Positions 56,621 to 64,000 of a DNA stretch of 64,000 nt are shown here, in pieces. How positions within the stretch are numbered: the first letter of the stretch is position 1; every line of letters starts with the position of its first letter. A program made the position numbers and the translations under genes. The notes under the pieces were generated by a model that saw nothing but the letters and a program-made list of their open reading frames with translations, had not been told where the DNA came from and made no database searches. The stretch is from contig OU452199.1 of assembly GCA_911728435.2 (NCBI GenBank), positions 13,464,860 through 13,528,859 of the forward strand. The letters run 5' to 3'. The DNA is from Apoderus coryli. Its lineage: Eukaryota > Arthropoda > Insecta > Coleoptera > Attelabidae.

Positions 56621-57762
56621 AAAATCAATTCCTTTTTTTATTATGTATTTGTAAATTTGGAGAAACGACCTTATGTAAGTGAATATATTATTTTTATTCA
56701 AAATATCTATTAAACGAATGTTACTTTTTAAAACTTATATAAATAATATTTTCTAACTTATCAACCAGAAAACTACATGGTATTTGCCAACCATATATTA
56801 TTTTCTGTGTACGAACAAATATATCGTACAACGTATCAATAAATTTACAAATAAGTATTGTTCAATACTGCTTTCTCCAAATGCACGCCAAGGCGTTGCT
56901 GACACTTAGATTGTAATTATTTTCTTATGTTATGTATAATAATAAATAAAAGCAAAATTGTCTGATCCTAATGCAACAGTCTTATTAAAGGAGTGGTTTT
57001 GTTGGTTTAAGGGTAATATCTAAGAGATGCCAAAATAAGATAATGTTGATAATAATAACGGCCTCATTCAAAACAACAATAATGTCATCGATTCTCAGGC
57101 TCTTGTATATTATAAGGGAATTTATTTATTATTAATTTGCCAATTGGAAAAAAATTAAAATCATTATTAAAGGGGCAACATAAATAATTATATAGATAGA
57201 AAAATTCATAAATCCAGTATTGCTACCACACAATTATTACATGCATCTCGGCAATCATGCGTATTTTGACCCACAATCATAAACTGAACATAACTCTACC
57301 CGGTCACGTGGTTTTAGAGGAGTAAACCAACACCATTCAGCACAACCCAACAGACTAATGTTACTTATACTTTTACACTCTCGTTACCGGCAAAATCCTG
57401 CGGGCATAATCCTAACACAGCATGACTTGAGATGCATTATATATTACGGCATGAATTAATGTCCCTTCAGAGGTTTCTTTAGATGAGTAGTGAGCCAGAA
57501 CCGGGAAAAGTTGTAGCAACCAACACGAATCATGTTTTGTAAATTGCATCCTGCTCTGTTGTTATCTAGATGTATATTTACAAAACAGTGACGTCCTGTT
57601 TAATAAGCAATACTTCCGGTTTAACAATGTAAAAAATTAGATATCTTTAAGGCAATACAGTGATATAAATTAGAGAAATCTAAAAAAATACGTACAACAA
57701 AAAGGTTCATAACAGAAAACAATTACTTTTTATTAATTGTATAAGTTCTCGTCCAAACAATA
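56621..57762. other. AT-rich sequence, nothing recognised
   Basis: No feature supported. Confidence 0.4.
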
Positions 57763-59026
57763 TTGAATAATTATGGATTCTTAGGGTAATAAGGACTTGA
57801 AAAATGCTAATAGCTTTTATTCATTTTTAGCATCTGGGCGACTATTAAATTACCATTCCAACCACTATGTGACGCATAAAATAAGTGTAGTCAAAGGCCT
57901 TGTCTAGAGAATGTACTCGATATCCCATGAGAGTTTCTGGGATAACAATACCAATATTATAAAAAATATTTTGAAAGTTAATTCATACCCTAACCATGTT
58001 ATTAATAAGGTGTTATACTCACGCAGGTTCAGCGAACACGATATCGTAACTAATATATCGAACACTATCAACAAGAACAAGCTTTTGTACATACCGGGTG
58101 TTTTCCATCGTCTCAAAACATTTTTCCAATCCCAAGACATTTCGATTGTCCCTTACTATCAAAATAATATCTCATCGTTATTTACAAGGCTCAAGGATAC
58201 TATACAACATCAATCAAATGTGATATACAGGCTTGGTTGTCGTGATTGCCCTGCCAAGTATGTTGGACAAACCAAGAATTATTTAAAGAATAGGATCATG
58301 AACCACAAGAATGACTGCCGGTATAAAAAGGACAATACAGCTCTCAGCGATCACCATTCTGCAACGGGACATAATTTTGATTTCGAGAACCCAGAAATAC
58401 TCACACAAGAATTTAATTACGGGAAACGCTATTTCATGGAAATGGTGTATATTAACTCTACTCCTGACAGTATTAATTTCCAAAGAGATACGGATAATTT
58501 AAGTTTAATATACGTTAATCTGATTAGGTATATTTCTAAGTGACCGACTCAGGTAGTTTTGAATACACCTGTAGTTTTGTCTTTAATACTATCAATGGAT
58601 ATAGATAAGAGAACACATAGATTTTAATATATGAAAGAATTTTATTGAATATCGGTTTGGACACTGTGGTTGTAGCAGCCCCGTTTTTTACTGTTACTTT
58701 CATAATAGTTTTTAATTTCTTGTTTTTGTCTTGTGTTTGTAAAATTTTTTTAAATGATTGCTGCTATAGTATGAGAAGTTCACGTCACAATCAAATGTCT
58801 AGTTTTAACCCTATATTCAGAGAGGTATGTTATTGATAAATATGTATTATTACATACTAAGTTGTGGTGTTATTGATGCGATTGTATGTGTGCTCGTTTT
58901 TTGTTGTACTATATTATATTTTTAGCCTGAAGAAGCCAGTAAATATATGTCAAAACGTCGCTTAAATGAATAAAAGCTATTAGCATTTTTCAAGTACTTA
59001 TACCCTAAGAATCCACCATTATTCAA
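57763..59026 (+). mobile_element. 5'-truncated Penelope-like element with GIY-YIG ORF
   Basis: The last 60 bp of the element (58967-59026, GAATAAAAGCTATTAGCATT ... CCCTAAGAATCCA) occur inverted at the start (57763-57823). Between them is the C-terminal part of the Penelope-type protein and a non-coding 3' part with a GCCTGAAGAAGCC...AAAACGTCG motif (58925-58962) like decayed hammerhead ends elsewhere. The reverse transcriptase is absent. Penelope-like elements often show such inverted end pieces. It belongs to another family than the GTGGAGTAGACG group. Confidence 0.8.
57911..58543 (+). CDS. GIY-YIG endonuclease domain of a Penelope-like protein
   Basis: A clean 210-codon frame. In Penelope-like elements this C-terminal domain nicks target DNA so that the reverse transcriptase can prime there. 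Residues 1-100 form the linker after the reverse transcriptase (NSYPNHVINKVLYSRRF; PYYQNNISSLFTRLK). The nuclease starts at about residue 104: VIYRLGCRDC (GIY-like strand with the Cys pair typical of this group), KYVGQTKNYLKNRI (YIG-like strand and the conserved Arg), then NHKNDC, and SDHHSATGHNFDFENPEIL. An in-frame stop at 57905 lies just before the first ATG, so the reverse transcriptase half is cut off and this ATG may not be a natural start. The frame has no internal stop, suggesting a fairly young copy. Confidence 0.85.
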   Translation: MYSISHESFWDNNTNIIKNILKVNSYPNHVINKVLYSRRFSEHDIVTNISNTINKNKLLYIPGVFHRLKTFFQSQDISIVPYYQNNISSLFTRLKDTIQHQSNVIYRLGCRDCPAKYVGQTKNYLKNRIMNHKNDCRYKKDNTALSDHHSATGHNFDFENPEILTQEFNYGKRYFMEMVYINSTPDSINFQRDTDNLSLIYVNLIRYISK

Positions 59027-59129
59027 TTACCTTTTATTTTAGTTAAATGACTTCTCCGCTTATATTCAGGTCATCTTCAGGTGTATATTAATTATATGTT
59101 GAACAACGAGACGCTGAGTAATTGATTGT
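59027..59129 (-). mobile_element. Possible Penelope-like end in inverse orientation
   Basis: On the minus strand CACCTGAAGATGACCTGAAT followed by ATAAGCGGAGAAG (59084-59050) recalls the decayed hammerhead-like motif at 58925. Only weak support. Confidence 0.25.
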
Positions 59130-59640
59130 TTTATTTCAGTCGCAGTCAAGCTAGAGAATGTCTCCTCAGCTACGGCACACTTGACGAGCCGTACTGGCTG
59201 TAGCCGCAACTGTGCGACAACTAATGGACGACTTTGATCTCGTTATACGTGCACCAGAGGGCAAGAATCGTCCAGGATGCGAACCCACCATCTTACTCAC
59301 GCATCCATTGACACCCTAGCAAAAGATTGCAGCAGAGCTGGAGTCTCCAATCGTCGCAGACACTATTTCATTGGCTTGGACATCAGCTTCTCTCAGCAGG
59401 GGTCGTGTGATTGCTGATATGCAACAGCATTACCACGTCATCTTCAAATGCACTGTGGCGATCGGGTATTTTAGAATCTGGAAGTTTCTAGTGTCAAACC
59501 ATCACCGGCGGCGAGTGGGTGCCGTTCAGCTTCAGGATTTGTGCATGTGGAGCTGTTGTTGCTCCGTAAGGGGGAGGCGGGAGGCTACAAAAGGTGCCCT
59601 AATTGGAATGTTGCATCTTGGAGAGTTATTAATTAAATTA
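59130..59640. other. GC-richer block of unknown origin
   Basis: Composition and long open stretches on the plus strand (for example 59371-59646, TSASLSRGRVIADMQQHY...) suggest old coding DNA. I recognise no domain. It may be the 5' part of a LINE, or a host fragment. Confidence 0.3.
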
Positions 59641-59869
59641 AATTAATAATTATGTAGTATAATAATTAAATTTTCGATTCTGTCAATGGATCGTTATCCA
59701 AGGATTAATCTAGATACTAGAATTTAAATGAAGTAAGCCAAAACTATTGACAGAAATTTTGTACATAAATAGATTGTAATTTGTTATTGTTATTATAATA
59801 GTATTCGATAAAAAATAACGATATGAGCTAGTTTAAGCAATAATTAAATTTACGGCGACCTAAATGGAT

Positions 59870-60150
59870 ATTGTGAGTTTATTGTCCTGTCTTGAGGCTC
59901 TTGAAGTTTCTTTTAAGGTACAGCTCCCCATTCAGTTCTATAGCTTGGATGAATTCCATTAACTTAGCTGGATTCAGTGATGATACGTTCCCATCCTGCA
60001 TGATTTTATGCACTAAACACTATTTTCATTAGCTGGCGATGCATACGCAATCTCGTTCAGGAGTTTCGCCTTCTTCCCTGCAGAATCTGCACCCTCAGGC
60101 CAATGTTACCATGTTTATCCTCAGGCGACAATGTCCAGTAAAATAAGAAC
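59870..60150 (-). pseudogene. LINE ORF2 3' end (Jockey/R1-type)
   Basis: Minus-strand reading: FTGHCRLRINMVTLA, stop, GCRFCREEGETPERDCVC, then after a shift SSLNPAKLMEFIQAIELNGE. This is the RNase H tail and zinc knuckle (LTGHCRL......CRFC...ETPEH...C) of Jockey/R1-type LINEs; the knuckle His is replaced (PERDC). Related to the 19.96-kb fragment but on the other strand. Confidence 0.65.
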
Positions 60151-61170
60151 AAAGTCATAGATCACGTAAGTACATTTTAAACGTGATTAAAACAAAATTA
60201 TATTTTACTAACTCAAATACAATGTTTATGATAATAGCAGATTTGTGCATTTTTATAAACTACGTAAATCAAAGTCCGGTTAGGAAATTACCATTATAGC
60301 CAACAGTATATCGACGTCCAATTACGTTTTCGCCAGTGGTTGCAAATTAATCTATAATTATTATTAAAGAGCCATTCATGGGATAGTCATATTCGAAATT
60401 TACTAGTATGATAAGCCTTTCATCTACTATTAAAAATTAATAATAATATACAACTTTAATACACTATTATAATTAATAAAATCTTATAGGTCTTTAGAGG
60501 CTTAGTTTCGCAAATAACACACTTTAAAATAACAGTTTTTGAGTTATTACTTAAATAATCATGCTATTTTAACTGTAAAACAAGAAAATTATGAATAAAT
60601 AGCCTCTTTATTCTTGTCCAAAATTTCAAGTATTTTTGTAGATTTTGTGGGACATATTTCATTATTATTACAGAACTAGGATGGAATATTGGGTAGTAGT
60701 AGTTCAATCCATGTTTAAAACATCGCTGCTGTTATAATGTGTTTTTTTTCTTTCTTATTATTAATTCCTACTTTATCGAACCTTAATAATACTTAACCAA
60801 ATAAAGTTAATTCTGTTAAAACATTTCCGTACTCTGATAATTTTAAATTTCCTGTTTACAGAAACTTCTCTGTATTAGAGATATTCTCTTGACTTATTTA
60901 TATGACGGGATTCTTTCTGGCTCTAATCTTGTCCTTTGCTTCCTTCCTAAACAGTATTTTCATTGTCTAGTATCAAAGAGATTCCAGAACGTTTACTGTA
61001 ATCACATTTGATCTATAAACTAATAATAACTAATACGGAAGCATCTTTAACATACGTGGAACAAATCAATGCTAATGTTTTAATAAAAGTATGGGCGACA
61101 TATATATACAAAAGATGTTCTTCTCCGAGGTTTTTACCTTTTTGTATTAAAATTAGCAAAAATATTAATG
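60151..61170. other. AT-rich sequence, nothing recognised
   Basis: No feature supported. Confidence 0.4.
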
Positions 61171-61340
61171 CGAATGAAAAGGCATCTACTCCACAATACA
61201 CACTTCTTGTAATTAAATTATAAAGCAACCATACATGTTTCAAGATTATAAAATTCTCATCATCAGTGCAATTAACATTCAGAGTCATTTTGAATGGTGA
61301 ACTCAAGTTCGTGATTAAGTTTAATTATACAGGTTTGAAA
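61171..61340 (-). mobile_element. Penelope-like terminus with hammerhead
   Basis: On the minus strand: hammerhead at 61269-61228, then about 35 nt, then ATTGTGGAGTAGATGCC (61197-61181), the same layout as the copies at 37.5, 49.2 and 53.0 kb. Confidence 0.7.
61228..61269 (-). ncRNA. Hammerhead ribozyme motif, slightly decayed
   Basis: CTGATGA (61266-61260), a weak stem II with AGA/TCT pairs, GAAAC (61241-61237), triplet GTA, TGG. In stem I the 5' strand is GCA rather than CCA, leaving a G-G mismatch. The core bases are kept but the stems are weakened. Confidence 0.6.
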
Positions 61341-62824
61341 TATATAAAATCAAAAGTTAGGATATAATATAGAGGTGGTATTATTTGACATATTTGTAAC
61401 TTACCACATTGTGGAAAGAAAAAAAGAAACAAACATTTTTATATAAATTTTAAGAGCATATGAACGTCCATTACTTACATTAGCATGATTGAAATGATTG
61501 ATTTTTTACATTTTTTACGCATTCTTGAATTCGCAATTAAGTTTTAAATTTTATATAATTTTTATAAGAACCATGTGCATGGTAAAAATGAGAAAAACTA
61601 ACTAGTGTGACAAATGACATTAAATAATCTGAAGATTTTTATTCGCATGTTATCAACTCCTCGCCAGTATGGATAATTTTCTAAAAATAAGAAATATTAA
61701 TTATTGTTATTAAATGCAAAATTTATTTTACATTTTAGTGAATATTGACCCTAGATTTTTTGCTCTCAAGTAATATTAGAACTACTACATTTATATACTG
61801 ACATCTCATTTTAATATACCTAACATAATATCTAAGTCATTTACTGCTATCAGAAAATAGAAATTGGTAGGTTTTGAATAACTAAATGTTTATAGACGAC
61901 ATTATGATTTTTTTTTCATTTTTGTCTGGTCGAGTAATAGTTTTCTAGTCGAATTATAGATATTTATAATAAAATAATCGTTTTCAAATTCTGGTAGAAT
62001 TTGACCATTGGCGGAAATGTTTAATATACGAGCCTCCCGTAGGCAAATAGAAGAGGTTGAAAGATAATAGCTCTAATTTAGAAACTGGGCAGGTACACGT
62101 CCGTTTTGGGTGCACGACATACTACAGAATGGTTCGTTATAATTTATACTTACGTATTCGTTAAATTGACGACCGTGGGAACAAGTGACCAGTGGCATTA
62201 ATTCGATTAATCCCTCTGGAGAATGTTGCCGCAGGAGAACATCTACAACATAAAAACGAATTAGGAAAAGGGTTTAGCATATTATTTTAGGTATGAAAAT
62301 ATGTTTATCATAAAAAGCCCCTCTATGTCTAGTTTATAATTAAGGAAGTTCTGTGAGGAGAATATTATTCGTTTACTGCAGCTCAAAAATTAATTTCGTT
62401 AACAAGTAGTGTTATAAACTAATAATGAACAAACATAAATAAGATATTTACCACTTGCTCAATAGCAATAATAAATCAAAAATGAAAATTTGTATACAAC
62501 CTAGATCACTAACTATTAAATAATCATATTTTCATACTTCAATCAACAGTATAGGTTGATGAAGAAAAATGCCGTTTAAAATGACAACAATTAATATTGG
62601 TGTCATTTTAATTACACACATCGCCAAAATTCTTGGACCCCATTATGTTTTTCAAAATGAGACACTATTATTTGAAGTCAAGAAGTTTATCACAAAGTAC
62701 ATTTAATTTGTTAATGTATCCAATCCAAATTGGATGAATTAAATTTTAACTGAACAAGAAAAAAAATACCAACGAAAAATAGTGCATAATAAAATGATTA
62801 CCAGAATTTGAAATCTAGAAGAAA
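61341..62824. other. AT-rich sequence, nothing recognised
   Basis: No feature supported. Confidence 0.4.
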
Positions 62825-63510
62825 ACAACTTAGAGCGAAATCAAAATTGCATTAATGTTCCCTCCTTCCCTGTTCTGTAGTGAAGTGTACATGGAAACAA
62901 TAAGGGCGTTAATGCTATCCATTGGGATGTTGTTCCATTCTTCTGGGTGAGGTCCTGGAGGATTAATTCTGTTTGGGAATGCTTGTACAAGAAATCCCAC
63001 ATCAATGGGATTCATGTTTGGCGAATTTGCTAGCCACGGTAATCTTTGAATATTCTTAATATCTAGTGTATTTTTTACTCTTCTCGGGCATGAAGCCTAC
63101 CTTTGTCAGCCATGAAAATGTAATTGGCTCCAATTTCATTTCGGAGAGGATAAATGATGGGTTCAATAATGTTTCGAACATATCTATCCCCTGCCGTAGT
63201 GTGTCTGGAATAGGATTAAGCTGCGTACGACGACCATGCAATATGCCACCCCAAAACATTACTGTTCGTCCTTGGTATGGAACGACTTATCTGGCCTACT
63301 CTTTCTGGTCGCCCTAGCCCTCTACAAACTCTGTGTCGCCGACCAAATCTAGTTTCGTCTGCAAAAAAGGATATTTCGCTACTGAACTAAAAGTCAGTCC
63401 CTGTGCTCACTGTCGACGAGTGGCTATATGTCTGGGAAATAACTGAAGCGCGGTGAATCCCTAGTCTATCTGCGATTCGATGTGATTCGGTAGACCCTCA
63501 TCCTGCAAAG
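62825..63510 (-). pseudogene. Dead Tc1-type transposase
   Basis: Minus-strand order: STESHRIADRLGIHRASV (helix-turn-helix), a gap, FADETRFGRRHRVCRGLGRP (first catalytic Asp in the FxDE box), RSIPYQGRTVMFWGGILHG, RRTQLNPIPDTLRQ, then the second catalytic region is destroyed by stops (FHG, stop, Q...), VKNTLDIKNIQRLPWLANSP and NMNPIDV, and IPMDSINALIVSMYTSLQNR at the end. The third catalytic residue lies in NPIE in active members and is Asp in NPID here. Frameshifts and stops make it inactive. Terminal repeats were not found. Confidence 0.85.
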
Positions 63511-63564
63511 TCACTATTCTTGCTCTATTGGATACTGAAATTGTATTTCCAGGCATAATTGCAA

Positions 63565-64000
63565 AGAAAAATTCAATAATCAATATGCAGATATTGTGTT
63601 TGTATATGAGTATGCCTATCAGATCGCCAGACAAGCAGCTCGAGAATATCTACGCCGATATTCATATATATGCATTAGTTCCTAGACTTCAGGAAGCAAG
63701 TAACCCGGCTCGCTCCAAAAAAAGGCGATCCGTTAAAGTTGAAGATGAAGAAAATATAATGGGTGCTTTTCTTGATTACACTTCAATTAGTGATATATCA
63801 TCGAAATTTGTTTAGCATGTATGGAACAGAGAAATGTTAAATTCGTTTTATCGCCAAAATATTGCATGCTGGAGATGCCCGACAACGATTAGAATTTTTT
63901 CGCTGGTTACTTCAGCAACAAGTACAACATAAATGATTTATTGCGCTCGTCATGCAGCCTGATGGAGCGTGTTTTACTAGGGACGGCATAAATAATAATC
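63565..64000 (+). pseudogene. Transposase relic with DUF4817-type head, cut by window end
   Basis: Plus-strand pieces in shifting frames: FVYEYAYQIARQAAREYLRR (a G.A..NAR.A.R.Y..R helix-turn-helix start), LQEASNPARSKKRRSVKVED, ENIMGAFLDYTSISDISSKF, then FFRWLLQQQVQHK and MQPDGACFTRDGIN, which matches the LFTDEA.FTRDGI box around the first catalytic Asp; the Asp is in a MQPDGA context. Insect transposons of a mariner-related type have this architecture. It begins right next to the Tc1 relic in opposite orientation and runs off the window. Confidence 0.6.

Overview
The window looks like AT-rich, gene-poor nuclear DNA from an arthropod, most likely an insect. I see no intact host gene. A nuclear copy of mitochondrial COX1 (33.16-33.55 kb) reads correctly only with the invertebrate mitochondrial code (ATA=Met, TGA=Trp, AGA=Ser), which supports an arthropod source. 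The mix of mobile elements (P, mariner, Tc1, piggyBac-like, hAT, Penelope-like, BEL/Pao, several LINE types, Crypton-like tyrosine recombinases) also fits an insect. I cannot name the species; a beetle is plausible but not shown.

Layout. 0-10 kb: a decayed Penelope-like end (1.9 kb), a GC-rich SINE whose head matches 5S rRNA (2.64-3.08 kb), a 520-bp inverted-repeat element (3.4-3.9 kb), a LINE 3' end with a 12-bp periodic tail (5.56-5.91 kb), a clear hammerhead ribozyme (6.16 kb) and a dead mariner (9.0-9.6 kb). 10-26 kb: two long palindromic MITEs (one at 9.8 kb), a BEL/Pao gag relic, a minisatellite, a tRNA-like SINE piece, a LINE tail and a GC-rich island of unknown origin (24.95-25.6 kb). 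26-30 kb: two decayed tyrosine recombinase genes on the minus strand sharing one splice acceptor. 30-37 kb: a hAT MITE with 8-bp target duplications, a tRNA-like element, the COX1 copy, and a 1,624-bp P-type element with an 8-bp target duplication and THAP-domain exons. 37-53 kb: Penelope-like fragments with hammerhead ribozymes, LINE relics, a piggyBac-like N-terminus, and a tandem duplication split by a Penelope-like insertion with a 16-bp target duplication. 54-64 kb: RTE-like and other LINE fragments, a Penelope-like element with an open GIY-YIG endonuclease frame, a hammerhead-bearing fragment, a dead Tc1 transposase, and another transposase relic leaving the window.

The most coherent system is a Penelope-like family seen as at least six fragments. 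They share one terminal layout: a minimal type I hammerhead motif, then about 35-50 nt, then a terminal box close to GTGGAGTAGACG. Some copies also carry a long inverted copy of their own sequence at the far side. The P-type element, the 5S-derived SINE and the paired recombinases are the other items most worth checking. Almost everything coding here is truncated or frameshifted; the GIY-YIG frame is the longest clean domain-bearing frame.
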